DNA from: Streptomyces xanthophaeus
GTDB taxonomy: Bacteria > Actinomycetota > Actinomycetes > Streptomycetales > Streptomycetaceae
Reading direction: 5' to 3'
Assembly (NCBI RefSeq): GCF_000725805.1
Contig: NZ_KL647133.1
Coordinates: 310,001 to 374,000, forward strand
Length of the DNA stretch: 64,000 nt
This document shows, piece after piece, positions 16,600 through 24,519 of the stretch; position 1 is the first letter of the stretch, and the number at the start of each line of letters is the position of its first letter. The notes beneath the pieces are model-generated. The model was not told the origin of the DNA, ran no database searches, and saw only the letters and a list, made by a program, of their open reading frames with translations. The translations under genes were made by a program, and so were the position numbers.

Positions 16600-17571
16600 T
16601 CAGCCCTTGCGGGCCGCGATGCGGGCCGCGCGGGCGGCCAGGCGCTCGTCGAACTTGCGGGCCTCGCTGTCCAGGCCGTTCATGAAGAGCCCGAGCTCCT
16701 CCTGGGCCTTCTGGCCCTCGGGGCCGAGGCCGTCGATGTCCATGATCTTCAGGAACCGGATCACGGGGCTCAGGACGTCGTCGTGATGGATCCGCAGGTT
16801 GTAGACCCCGCCGATCGCCATCTGCGCGGCCATCCGCTCGAAGCCGGGCATGCCGTGTCCGGGCATCCGGAAGTTGACGACCACGTCGCGCACGGCCTGC
16901 ATCGTGAGGTCCGGGGCCAGCTCGAAGGCCGAGCCCAGCAGGTTCCGGTAGAAGACCATGTGCAGGTTCTCGTCCTGCGCGATGCGGGCCAGCATCCGGT
17001 CGCAGACCGGGTCACCGGACTGGTGGCCGGTGTTGCGGTGCGAGATGCGGGTGGCGAGCTCCTGGAAGGCCACGTAGGCCACCGAGTGCAGCATCGAGTG
17101 CCGGTTGTCGGACTCGAAGCCCTCCGACATGTGCTGCATCCGGAATGCTTCCAGCTTGTCCGGGTCCACGGCGCGCGAGGCCAGCAGGTAGTCGCGCATC
17201 ACGATGCCGTGGCGGCCCTCCTCGGCGGTCCAGCGGTGCACCCAGGTGCCCCAGGCACCGTTGCGGCCGAAGAGCGAGGCGATCTCGTGGTGGTAGCTGG
17301 GGAGGTTGTCCTCGGTCAGCAGGTTCACGACGAGCGCGATCTTGCCGATGTCGGTGACCTTGGACTGCTCCGGGTCCCAGGCCTCGCCGTCCTCGAAGAA
17401 GCCCGGGAAGTTCCGGCCGTCGCTCCACGGGACGTACTCGTGGGGCATCCAGTCCTTGGTGACCTTCAGATGGCGGTTGAGTTCCTTCTCGACCACCTCT
17501 TCCAGCGCGAACAGCAGCTTGGCGTCGGTCCACGCCTCCGAGCTGCCGAGGTGGGGAGAGGTGATCGTCAC
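16600..17571 (-). CDS. Acyl-[ACP] desaturase, 323 aa
   Basis: Soluble di-iron desaturase that introduces a double bond into acyl carrier protein-bound fatty acids. The iron-ligand motifs of the ferritin-like fold are TEDNLPSYHHE (about 90), EEGRHG (about 120) and QDENLHM (about 205). Length is normal for the DesA1/2-like family. GTG at 17571 is chosen because AGGAG lies 5 bases upstream; the ATG at 17589 would put that site inside the gene. The promoter region holds a dense inverted-repeat operator (17596-17633), so expression is probably repressed by a TetR-type fatty-acid sensor. Confidence 0.9.
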   Translation of the reverse strand: MTITSPHLGSSEAWTDAKLLFALEEVVEKELNRHLKVTKDWMPHEYVPWSDGRNFPGFFEDGEAWDPEQSKVTDIGKIALVVNLLTEDNLPSYHHEIASLFGRNGAWGTWVHRWTAEEGRHGIVMRDYLLASRAVDPDKLEAFRMQHMSEGFESDNRHSMLHSVAYVAFQELATRISHRNTGHQSGDPVCDRMLARIAQDENLHMVFYRNLLGSAFELAPDLTMQAVRDVVVNFRMPGHGMPGFERMAAQMAIGGVYNLRIHHDDVLSPVIRFLKIMDIDGLGPEGQKAQEELGLFMNGLDSEARKFDERLAARAARIAARKG

Positions 17572-17595
17572 GGGTACTCCTGGGTGCAAAGCGAA

Positions 17596-17633
17596 TTACC
17601 TACGGTTCCGTAGCCTACGGAGTCGTAGGTTAA
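17596..17633. promoter_or_regulatory. Multiple inverted-repeat operator of the desaturase gene
   Basis: Outer arms TTACCTACG and CGTAGGTTAA pair. Inside are CTACGG-TT-CCGTAG and CTACG-GAGT-CGTAG. Four CTACG/CGTAG half-sites occur in 38 bases, 25 bases upstream of the desaturase start. This would suit two repressor dimers of the TetR/FadR type. Confidence 0.7.
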
Positions 17634-17887
17634 GCGCGACATCAAGACGAGCCAAGCCCCAGGCCTACCTATGTCCGGTTACGTCCAGTTATTTATGCAG
17701 TTTAGGAGGGGTCTGGAGGGGAACCGCCGCGGACAAACTCATGCCCGCAGGTGGGTCCGACGACCCCAGATTGACGACTCGGACCCCGGCGGGCGTGCGG
17801 GGCGGACTCGGGCATTCCGGTACCTGTCCGTGCCGTGCCCGTGCCGGTGTCCGCCCCGCCGCGCCCCCGGGGGACCCCGGGCCCGCT
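17634..17887. other. Intergenic stretch with possible ABC-F terminator
   Basis: No gene seen. The part at about 17668-17705 is unusually AT-rich for this genome. Complementary blocks GGGGCGGAC (17799-17807) and GTCCGCCCC (17849-17857) could close a structured terminator for the minus-strand ABC-F gene that ends at 17888. Confidence 0.35.
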
Positions 17888-19528
17888 CTACGCGTGCCAG
17901 AGGGTCTCGCGGACCTCCTCGGCCGTGGTCGGCCGCAGGTCGCCGTCCAGCAGCAGCCACCGGGTGATGCCGATCGACTCCAGGAACGGCACATCGTGGC
18001 TGGCCACCACCAGTGCGCCCTCGTAGGAGTCCAGCGCGTCCGTGAGCTGCCGCACGCTCGCCAGGTCCAGGTTGTTCGTCGGTTCGTCCAGCATGAGCAG
18101 CTGCGGCGCGGGCTCCGCCAGCAGCAGCGCGGCCAGCGCCGCCCGGAACCGCTCGCCGCCCGACAGGGTGCCGGCCGGCCGGTCCGCCCGGGCGCCGCGG
18201 AACAGGAAGTGCGCCAGGCGCGCCCTGACCAGGTTGTTCGTGGCCTGAGGGGCGAACCGTGCCACGTTCTCCACCACCGAGCGGCTCTCGTCGAGCACGT
18301 CCAGGCGCTGCGGCAGGAAGCGTGTGGTCACATGGGCCACCGCCTCCCCGGACATCGGTGCGAGCTGCCCGGCGATCGTGCGCAGCAGCGTGGTCTTGCC
18401 CGAGCCGTTGCGGCCCACGAGTGCGATCCGCTCCGGCCCGCGCAGCTCCCACCCGCCGCGGACGGCGGCCCCGTGCGCCAGGTGCAGGTCGGTCAGGGTG
18501 AGCACGCGCCGTCCGGGCGGGACCCGGGTGGCGGGCAGCTCGATGCGGATCTCGTCGTCGTCGCGCACCGCCTCGACCGCCTGGTCCAGGCGGTCCTTCG
18601 CCTCGGCCAGCTTCTCGGTGTGCATGATCCGGTGCTTGCCGGCCGATTCCTGCGCGGCGCGCTTGCGGGCACCCATCACGATCTTCGGCTCGCGCTTGTT
18701 CTCGTACATCTTCTGGCCGTACCGCTTGCGACGCGCCAATTTGACCTGGGCGTCGGCCAGTTCGCGCTTCTGCCGCTGTACGTCGGCCTCCGCGACGCGG
18801 ACCATCCGCTCCGCCGACTCCTGTTCGGCGGCAAGCATCGCCTCGTAGTCGGTGAAGTTCCCGCCGTACCAGCGGACTTCGCCGTCGCGCAGGTCGGCGA
18901 TCTGGTCGACGCGCTCCAGCAGCTCCCGGTCGTGGCTGACCAGGACCATCACCCCGGTCCACGACTCGACCGCCGCGTACAGGCGGCGCCGGGCGCGCAG
19001 GTCGAGGTTGTTGGTGGGTTCGTCCATCAGGAGCACGTCGGGGCGGGCGAGCAGCAGTGCGGCCAGCCGCAGCAGGACGCACTCGCCGCCCGACAGTTCG
19101 CCGACGGTGCGGTCCAGGCCGATCCGGGCGAGGCCGAGCTGGTCGAGCGTGGCCAGGGCCCGCTCCTCCACGTCCCAGTCGTCGCCGACCGCGGTGAAGT
19201 TCGCCTCGGTGGCCTCGCCGGCCTCGATGGCGTGCAGTGCGGCGCGCGCCGGGTGGATCCCGAGCGCCTCGTCCACGCGCAGCTCCGTGTCGAGCGTGAC
19301 GTTCTGCGGCAGGTAGCCGACCGTGCCTGCGACGGAGAACTGGCCCTCGGACGGGGTGAGTTCACCTGCCACGAGCTTCAGCAGCGTGGATTTCCCGCAG
19401 CCGTTGAGGCCGATCAGGCCCGTACGGCCGGGGCCGACGGCCAGTTGGAACCCCTCGAACACGGGAGTGCCGTCGGGCCAGTCGAAGGAGAGGGCGGAGC
19501 AGGTGATGAATGCAGGGGCGTGACTCAT
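17888..19528 (-). CDS. ABC-F family ATPase, 546 aa
   Basis: Tandem-ATPase protein without membrane domain; the family acts on ribosomes in translation control or antibiotic protection. First Walker A GLNGCGKST at residues 40-48, signature LSGGE and Walker B VLLMDEPTNNLDL; second Walker A GRNGSGKTT, LSGGERFRAAL and LLMLDEPTNNLDLA. Between them is a charged, Lys/Arg-rich linker (about 225-330) that would be the P-site tRNA interaction motif. No Arm insertion is seen. ATG 19528 has GGAGG upstream. A 200-base leader precedes it, behind a hairpin at 19688. Confidence 0.9.
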   Translation of the reverse strand: MSHAPAFITCSALSFDWPDGTPVFEGFQLAVGPGRTGLIGLNGCGKSTLLKLVAGELTPSEGQFSVAGTVGYLPQNVTLDTELRVDEALGIHPARAALHAIEAGEATEANFTAVGDDWDVEERALATLDQLGLARIGLDRTVGELSGGECVLLRLAALLLARPDVLLMDEPTNNLDLRARRRLYAAVESWTGVMVLVSHDRELLERVDQIADLRDGEVRWYGGNFTDYEAMLAAEQESAERMVRVAEADVQRQKRELADAQVKLARRKRYGQKMYENKREPKIVMGARKRAAQESAGKHRIMHTEKLAEAKDRLDQAVEAVRDDDEIRIELPATRVPPGRRVLTLTDLHLAHGAAVRGGWELRGPERIALVGRNGSGKTTLLRTIAGQLAPMSGEAVAHVTTRFLPQRLDVLDESRSVVENVARFAPQATNNLVRARLAHFLFRGARADRPAGTLSGGERFRAALAALLLAEPAPQLLMLDEPTNNLDLASVRQLTDALDSYEGALVVASHDVPFLESIGITRWLLLDGDLRPTTAEEVRETLWHA

Positions 19529-19687
19529 AGAGGCCTCCAGGTTGCGTGAGTGGTGCGTGCAACGCGGGGAGACAGCCGACGGTCAGCCGGTGACGCGGAA
19601 GGTCACGGGAGGGGTGGTCGGTGTCTCGAACCTCAGACGAGCAATGTCCTGCTCCGTTTCGGCGGCAATGGGGCACCTACGAAGCTA

Positions 19688-19707
19688 CGGACGGCCGGAG
19701 CCGTCCG
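19688..19707 (-). terminator. Hairpin between SsgA-like gene and ABC-F gene
   Basis: A 7-bp stem (CGGACGG / CCGTCCG) with a 6-base CCGGAG loop lies 30 bases after the SsgA-like stop on the minus strand and about 160 bases before the ABC-F start. A terminator for the former, or part of an attenuator for the latter. Confidence 0.5.
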
Positions 19708-19737
19708 CAATCGGATTTAGCGGGCGCCGCCCGGCGC

Positions 19738-20154
19738 TCAGCAGGTGTCGCGCATCAGCTCGGCGAGCCGGTGGTCCATGTCGAGGTAGAGGTGCTCCAG
19801 GCCCGGCGGCACCACGGTGGCGGCCCGCTCCAGGAACCGGTGGAGCTCGGCCGTGGTCATGAGCACGATCGCGACGCCCTCGGGCGCGTGGAATTCGACG
19901 GTGGTCCGGTCGGCGTCGTACGGGCGCACGCGCACGTCGCCGCTGCCCGTCGGGCGGTCCAGGCCGGATTCCAGGAGCTCGCGCGCGAAGGTCCACGAGA
20001 CCTCGATGCCCTCCAGCGTGGCCGGGGCGGGGAAGGCCATCCGTACGGCGAACGGATCCGCACGGTCGTAGCAGAGTGTGACGGGCACGGTCTCGACCTT
20101 CGGCGCGGTGGCGACCAGACGGGCCTGAACGGCCTGCTCGATGACAGTGATCAA
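19738..20154 (-). CDS. SsgA-like sporulation/cell-division protein, 138 aa
   Basis: Member of the SALP family found only in sporulating actinomycetes, which guide septum position and spore wall formation. The diagnostic core is visible: LCYDRADPFAVRMAF, then VSWTFARELLESGL, RPTGSGDVRVRP and a late VVPPGLEHLYLDMD. Length matches the family. The only start that keeps the conserved N-terminus is TTG at 20154, supported by AAGGGAG 6 bases upstream. Not linked to other whi or ssg genes here. Confidence 0.92.
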   Translation of the reverse strand: MITVIEQAVQARLVATAPKVETVPVTLCYDRADPFAVRMAFPAPATLEGIEVSWTFARELLESGLDRPTGSGDVRVRPYDADRTTVEFHAPEGVAIVLMTTAELHRFLERAATVVPPGLEHLYLDMDHRLAELMRDTC

Positions 20155-20443
20155 GGCGCACTCCCTTGCGGCGGATCTGCTGCCGGACTGAGGGGGTGGA
20201 GCCCGGCAACCGGATAGACGCCGGAATCGGCAAATCCGTGCATGCGAGATGACGTGAGCTGTGTCACCGATTGGCCGGAACCCGTCCGTGTGATCGCACA
20301 GAGTGACGGTGCCGGTGGAGACGCCGGAAGGTGGACCAGCTGCTTTCGCAGGTCATGGAGGGGGTGAAGAAGGGCCTGTTACCGATCACTCCACAGGCCC
20401 AACGCCGTGCAAAGGTGGCGCGGACGCTCTTCCCGAGGCGCCC
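20155..20443. other. Gene-free divergent intergenic region
   Basis: Lies between the minus-strand SsgA-like gene and the plus-strand YCF48-like gene. Open frames here lack ribosome sites and codon bias, and no RNA gene is recognised. It must hold the SsgA-like promoter. Confidence 0.5.
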
Positions 20444-20472
20444 TGGACGGCCGATCCGGGGTGCGTTAGCTT
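20444..20472 (+). promoter_or_regulatory. Promoter placed for a leaderless transcript
   Basis: TGGACG (20444-20449), a 17-base spacer and TAGCTT (20467-20472). The -10 box ends 8 bases before the ATG at 20481, so transcription should begin at or next to the A of the start codon. No ribosome site is present before the ATG. Confidence 0.55.
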
Positions 20473-20480
20473 CCGGCGCC

Positions 20481-21563
20481 ATGAGACTTCTGGGAATTGG
20501 CATGTGCGCGGCGGTTTTATCGGTGGGTCTCCTGGCGGCACCCGCCCAGGCCTCCCCGGACGGAACTCCGTCCGAACTGCGCGGCGCGGCCTGGGCGCTG
20601 AAGGACACCGGCAAGGACGCCCGCTTCCGCGGCCTGGCGGCGGTCAGCCGTTCGACGGCCTGGGTGGCGGGCTCCAAGGGGACCGTCCTGCGCACCGTGG
20701 ACGGCGGCCGCAGCTGGCGGGACGTCTCGCCGCCGGGCGCCGTCGCGGAGGGGCTGGAACTCAGGGACATCGAGGCCTTCGACGCGCGGCGCGCGGTGGC
20801 CCTGTCCATCGGGGAGGGCGAGGCCTCCAGGGTGCTGCGCACGGAGGACGGCGGCGCCACCTGGACCGAGACCTTCCGCAATCCCGACCCGCGTGCCTTC
20901 TACGACTGCCTCACCTTCTTCGACTCCCGGCACGGCCTGGCGATGAGCGACCCGGTGGACGGCAAGTTCCGCATCCTGTCCACGCAGGACGGCGGACGCA
21001 CCTGGCGGGTGCTGCCCGCCTCCGGCATGCCCGAGGCGCTGCCCGGCGAGGCGGGATTCGCCGCGAGCGGCCAGTGCCTGGTCGCGTCCGGCCCGCGGGA
21101 CGTCTGGCTGGCCACGGGCGGCGGGGCCACCGCACGGGTGCTGCACTCCGCGGACCGGGGCCTGACCTGGCGGGTCGCCGATTCCACCGTTCCCGCGGGC
21201 GATCCGGCGCGCGGGGTCTTCGCCCTCGCCTTCCGGGACCGTACGACGGGCCTCGCGGTCGGCGGTGACTACCGCACGGGCCAGCCCTCCCCGCAGGCCG
21301 CGGCCGTGTCCGCCGACGCGGGGCGGACCTGGCGCCAGGCCGTGACCCCGCCGCCCGCCTACCGCTCGGGCGCGGCCTGGTTCCCGTACACCCGGGGTGC
21401 GGCCCTCGCCGTCGGCCCGACCGGCACGGACGTCACGACCGACGGGGGCCGCACCTGGCGGCCCCTGGACCCGGGCTCCTTCGACACCGTCGACTGCACG
21501 CCGGACGCGGCCTGCTGGGCGGCGGGGGAGAAGGGGCGGGTGGCGCGGCTGGAACGCCGCTGA
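20481..21563 (+). CDS. Secreted YCF48/BNR-repeat protein, 360 aa
   Basis: The N-terminal signal peptide (GIGMCAAVLSVGLLAAPAQA) predicts export. The mature part is a beta-propeller of repeated blocks, each with T(V/E)DGGRSW-like motifs: VDGGRSWRD, EDGGATWTE, QDGGRTWRV, ADRGLTWRV, ADAGRTWRQ and TDGGRTWRP. These are the sialidase Asp-box/YCF48 type. Catalytic sialidase residues are not seen, so it is more likely a binding or assembly factor outside the cell. A longer in-frame start upstream is unlikely because the promoter sits at 20444-20472. Confidence 0.85.
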   Translation: MRLLGIGMCAAVLSVGLLAAPAQASPDGTPSELRGAAWALKDTGKDARFRGLAAVSRSTAWVAGSKGTVLRTVDGGRSWRDVSPPGAVAEGLELRDIEAFDARRAVALSIGEGEASRVLRTEDGGATWTETFRNPDPRAFYDCLTFFDSRHGLAMSDPVDGKFRILSTQDGGRTWRVLPASGMPEALPGEAGFAASGQCLVASGPRDVWLATGGGATARVLHSADRGLTWRVADSTVPAGDPARGVFALAFRDRTTGLAVGGDYRTGQPSPQAAAVSADAGRTWRQAVTPPPAYRSGAAWFPYTRGAALAVGPTGTDVTTDGGRTWRPLDPGSFDTVDCTPDAACWAAGEKGRVARLERR

Positions 21564-21586
21564 CCGGAGGGCCGGAGGGGCCGCGG

Positions 21587-21619
21587 GGGCCGCAGGGGCC
21601 GGGCAGGCCCCTGCGGCCC
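21587..21619. terminator. 14-bp hairpin terminator between convergent genes
   Basis: GGGCCGCAGGGGCC and GGCCCCTGCGGCCC pair perfectly around a 5-base GGGCA loop. Suited to stop transcription from both sides (stops at 21563 and 21669). Confidence 0.8.
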
Positions 21620-21668
21620 TCCCTCAAGTGCTGTGCGGCTCGGACGCCCCCCTCGGCCCGACCCGTGA

Positions 21669-21968
21669 TCAGGCCAGCGGGCTCTCCCGGACCGTCGAGA
21701 GGTCGGCCGAGGTCTTCGTCGCGATGAACTCCGTGATCCGGTAGGCGCAGACGCCCGCCACCGCGAAGGGGTCCCCGGCGGCGATCTTCTCGATCTCGGC
21801 ACGGGAGACCCCGCCGGCCAGGATCACGCCGCCGTCGCGCGGCACCTTGCGGCCCGACGCGAGGAAGACGCCCGCCGCGTAGTGGCCGTCCAGCCAGGCG
21901 ATGTGGGCGTCCATCTCCTCTTCGACGGCTTCGATGGGCGCGGTGTAGGTGAGCTCCATGACGAACAT
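21669..21968 (-). CDS. YciI-family protein, 99 aa
   Basis: Small ferredoxin-like-fold protein of the YCII family. The characteristic blocks are HIAWLDGHYAAGVFLASGRK, GGVILAGGVSR and AGDPFAVAGVCAYRITEF. His and Asp residues proposed as active-site residues in this family are in HIAWLDGHY. Function in the family is not settled. The start is 26 bases from the divergent endonuclease V start. A TAGCCT hexamer 7 bases before the ATG suggests a leaderless transcript. Confidence 0.88.
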   Translation of the reverse strand: MFVMELTYTAPIEAVEEEMDAHIAWLDGHYAAGVFLASGRKVPRDGGVILAGGVSRAEIEKIAAGDPFAVAGVCAYRITEFIATKTSADLSTVRESPLA

Positions 21969-21985
21969 GATCGCCAGGCTACTCT
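21958..21985 (+). promoter_or_regulatory. Candidate promoter of endonuclease V gene, leaderless
   Basis: ATGACG (21958-21963), 16 bases, TACTCT (21980-21985), then 9 bases to the ATG at 21995. The opposing TAGCCT (minus strand, 21976-21981) for the YciI gene overlaps it by two bases, so the two promoters cannot be occupied together. Confidence 0.4.
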
Positions 21986-21994
21986 CGCTCCATC

Positions 21995-22672
21995 ATGACG
22001 AGTGCGAAGATCCCCGCCGACGAGGCCGAGGCCCGGGCGATACAGGACGAACTACGCCATCAGGTCGTGCTCACCGAGCCCGGCCCGCCGCCCGGCCAGG
22101 GCCTCGTCGCGGGCGTGGACGTCGCCTACGACGACGCCCGGGACCTGGTGGCCGCCGCGGCCGTGGTGCTCGACGCCGCGACCCTTGAGGTCGTGGAGGA
22201 GGCCACCGCCGTCGGGCACGTCAGCTTCCCGTACGTTCCGGGTCTGCTCGCCTTCCGTGAGCTGCCGACCGTGCTCGCCGCCCTCGACTCCCTGCGCGTG
22301 CGGCCCGGCCTCGTCGTCTGCGACGGCTACGGCCTCGCGCACCCCCGCGGCTTCGGTCTCGCCTGCCACCTCGGCGTGGTCACCGGCCTGCCGTCCGTCG
22401 GGGTCGCGAAGAACCCGTTCACCTTCACCTACGAGGAGCCGGGCGCACGGCGCGGTGACGGGGCCGCACTGCTCGCGCCCGACGGCGCCGAGGTCGGGCG
22501 GGCGCTGCGGACCCAGCACGGGATCAAGCCGGTGTACGTCTCCGTCGGCCACCGCGTCTCGCTGGACAACGCCTGCGCCCACGTCCTGGCCCTCAGCCCC
22601 CGCTTCCGGATCCCGGAGACCACCCGGCACGCGGACTCCCTGTGCCGCCGCGCCCTGCGCGAGGCCTCCTGA
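21995..22672 (+). CDS. nfi: Endonuclease V (deoxyinosine 3' endonuclease), 225 aa
   Basis: Cuts the second phosphodiester bond 3' of deoxyinosine and starts repair of deaminated adenine. The catalytic acids are in place: D42 in GVDVAYDD, E89 in PYVPGLLAFRELP and D110 in VVCDGYGLAHPRGFGLA. HLGVVTGLPSVGVAKN is the further family block. Length is normal. The start ATG 21995 probably lies on a leaderless message. Confidence 0.95.
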   Translation: MTSAKIPADEAEARAIQDELRHQVVLTEPGPPPGQGLVAGVDVAYDDARDLVAAAAVVLDAATLEVVEEATAVGHVSFPYVPGLLAFRELPTVLAALDSLRVRPGLVVCDGYGLAHPRGFGLACHLGVVTGLPSVGVAKNPFTFTYEEPGARRGDGAALLAPDGAEVGRALRTQHGIKPVYVSVGHRVSLDNACAHVLALSPRFRIPETTRHADSLCRRALREAS

Positions 22673-22694
22673 GCCCTGGACCGGGCTCCCGGCG

Positions 22695-22726
22695 GGCCGG
22701 CCGGGGCCCGCAGGCCCCGGCCGGCC
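22695..22726. terminator. 14-bp GC hairpin terminator between convergent genes
   Basis: GGCCGGCCGGGGCC and GGCCCCGGCCGGCC flank a CGCA tetraloop, placed between the stops at 22672 and 22731. Likely bidirectional. Confidence 0.8.
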
Positions 22727-22730
22727 GCGG

Positions 22731-23930
22731 TCAGCCGCTGTGCGCCACCCGGAAGGTGATCCCGGACCGCTGGAGCCGGTCCAGCAGTGCGTCGCCCATC
22801 GCCACCGCCGTCGTCAGCTGCCCTCCGGCCTCCGGTACGGGGTCGTAGGCCAGGCACAGCGCGGACTCGGCCAGCATCTTCGCCGTCTCCCCGTAGCCCG
22901 GGTCGCCGCCCGAGACCTCGGTGAAGACCCGGCGTCCGCCGCCCTCGCCCACGAACCGCAGCGTGAACCAGCTGCGGGCCCGGCGCTCCGCGTCCGGCCC
23001 CTGTCCCGGTTCCCAACGGTTCATCAGCAGCCGTCGGGCGGGCGGGAACTGGGCCAGGGCCACGGTCGCACCCAGCGCCGCCGTACCGCCCAGCGCGACG
23101 GGCAGGTGCTTGACGGAGGCGTAGTGCCGGTAGCGGAAGTCGGGGCCGTAGCGTTCCAGGGCGGACGCCGACCGGGCCACGACGGCCGGGTCCAGCGTGG
23201 GCAGCGGCAGCGCCCAGGTGCCGGTCTCGCGGCTGAACCGCGGTGCCCCCACCGGCCCCCGCGCCCGGCGTCCCAGCAGCCGGGGCTCGTGCAGCCGGCG
23301 CGCGGAGGCGGCGGCCAGGGTCTGCGGGCCGCGGCTGACCGCGGTGAGGGCGGAGGCCAGGGTGCCGCCCGAGAAGAGGGCGTTGGAGCGTACGAACCCG
23401 TCGACCGTCAGGGGGACCCCCTCGGGGAGCTGACGCACCGTGAAGTACGCCCCGAGGTCGGCCGGGACCGAGTCGAAACCGCAGGCGTGCACGATCCGGG
23501 CACCGGTCTCCCGGGCCCGCGCGTCGTGCTCGACGTACATCCGGTCGACGAACTCGGGCTCCCCGGTGAGGTCCACGTAGTCGGTGCCCGCCTCGGCGCA
23601 GGCGGCGACCAGCGGGGCTCCGTACCAGATGTACGGACCCACGGTCGTGGCCAGCACCCGGGTCGAGGCGGCCAGTTCCCGCAGGGCGGCGGCGTCCCCG
23701 GCGTCGGCCTGCAGCAGGGGCAGCTTCGCGCACTCCGGACGGGCGGCGGACAGGCGCTCGCGCAGCCGCTCCAGCTTGCCGAGGTCCCGGCCCGCGAGGG
23801 CCCACCGGCAGCCGTCCGGTGCGTGCGCGGCGAGGTACTCGGCGGTCAGTGCTCCCACGAACCCCGTCGCGCCGAAGAGGACCACGTCGTAGGCCCGTTC
23901 CGGTGGGTCCTGCCGAACCTGTGCGTTCAT
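22731..23930 (-). CDS. Saccharopine-dehydrogenase-like trans-acting enoyl reductase family protein, 399 aa
   Basis: Rossmann-fold reductase. NAD(P)-binding motif GATGFVG at residues 20-26, followed by GRDLGKLERLRERL. The blocks VGPYIWYGAPLVAACAEAG and YVDLTGEPEFVDRMY, then HACGFDSVPADLG, are typical of the family that includes the mycobacterial trans-acting enoyl reductase of phthiocerol/phenolglycolipid synthesis. In Streptomyces the role is unknown but probably lipid-related. ATG 23930 chosen. Confidence 0.88.
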   Translation of the reverse strand: MNAQVRQDPPERAYDVVLFGATGFVGALTAEYLAAHAPDGCRWALAGRDLGKLERLRERLSAARPECAKLPLLQADAGDAAALRELAASTRVLATTVGPYIWYGAPLVAACAEAGTDYVDLTGEPEFVDRMYVEHDARARETGARIVHACGFDSVPADLGAYFTVRQLPEGVPLTVDGFVRSNALFSGGTLASALTAVSRGPQTLAAASARRLHEPRLLGRRARGPVGAPRFSRETGTWALPLPTLDPAVVARSASALERYGPDFRYRHYASVKHLPVALGGTAALGATVALAQFPPARRLLMNRWEPGQGPDAERRARSWFTLRFVGEGGGRRVFTEVSGGDPGYGETAKMLAESALCLAYDPVPEAGGQLTTAVAMGDALLDRLQRSGITFRVAHSG

Positions 23931-24023
23931 GACCGCTCCTCCCAGCTGGTGTCGGTGGCTGAGGCTAGCGTGAGGACAGGCTGCCCGCGCGGGCAGGTGT
24001 GACCAGCGGTAGCAGGAGGCGTC

Positions 24024-24425
24024 ATGAAGGCCGGGCAGGCTGCGGTGCGCAAGTGGGAGGCGGTGCGGGAGTTCGCGCTGGGGCTTCCGGAGGCCGTGGA
24101 GGACCACCCGTGGGGGCCGGAGGACTGCGTGATGAAGGTCAACAAGAAGATTTTCGTCTTCCTGGGCAACACGGACGGCCCCCAGCCGCCCGGCCTGTCC
24201 GTGAAGCTCAAGGACGAGGCGCTGCACGGGCACGCGCTGACGGCGCCCGGCGCGGAGCCCACCGGGTACGGTCTGGGCCGGTCCGGCTGGGTCTCGGTAC
24301 CCCTGGGGGAGAAGGGGGCGCCCTCCCTCCAGGTGCTGTGCGAGTGGGTGGAGGAGAGCTACCGGACGGTGGCCCTCAAGCGGCACGTCAAGGAGCTGGA
24401 CGCCCGGATCGAGGCAAACGGCTAA
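24024..24425 (+). CDS. MmcQ/YjbR-family protein, 133 aa
   Basis: Small double-stranded-DNA-mimic-like fold (MmcQ/YjbR, CyaY-like). Signature regions are ALGLPEAVEDHPWG, KVNKKIFVFLG and SVKLKDEALHG, with a C-terminal ESYRTVALKRHVKELDARI. The biochemical role of the family is unclear. The start has AGGAGG 7-9 bases upstream. It stands alone between divergent and downstream lipid genes. Confidence 0.88.
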   Translation: MKAGQAAVRKWEAVREFALGLPEAVEDHPWGPEDCVMKVNKKIFVFLGNTDGPQPPGLSVKLKDEALHGHALTAPGAEPTGYGLGRSGWVSVPLGEKGAPSLQVLCEWVEESYRTVALKRHVKELDARIEANG

Positions 24426-24435
24426 GCGCTTGCTC

Positions 24436-24492
24436 TTGTGCTGAGTGGGACACGTTCCTAGCATCGCTGGTGTTACATCAGTTGTGTCACAC
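24436..24492 (+). promoter_or_regulatory. Candidate promoter and operator of the lipid-catabolism operon
   Basis: TTGTGC (24436-24441), a 17-base spacer and TAGCAT (24459-24464). Just downstream is an imperfect dyad, GTGTTACA - TCAGT - TGTGTCACAC (24470-24492), the position expected for a FadR/TetR-type repressor that blocks the first gene at 24520. Confidence 0.45.
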
Positions 24493-24519
24493 CGTGCGGC
24501 TAACAACGCTGGGGGCTCG

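Noticed and set aside
19529..19676. Leader peptide for ABC-F attenuation on the minus strand
   Set aside because: The only open frame in the leader runs past the ABC-F start out of frame without a stop. It has no good ribosome site, and antiterminator pairing could not be drawn.
22002..24002. Plus-strand open frame over the enoyl-reductase-like gene
   Set aside because: Arg/Pro/Ala-rich translation with no motif, while the minus strand carries a GATGFVG reductase.
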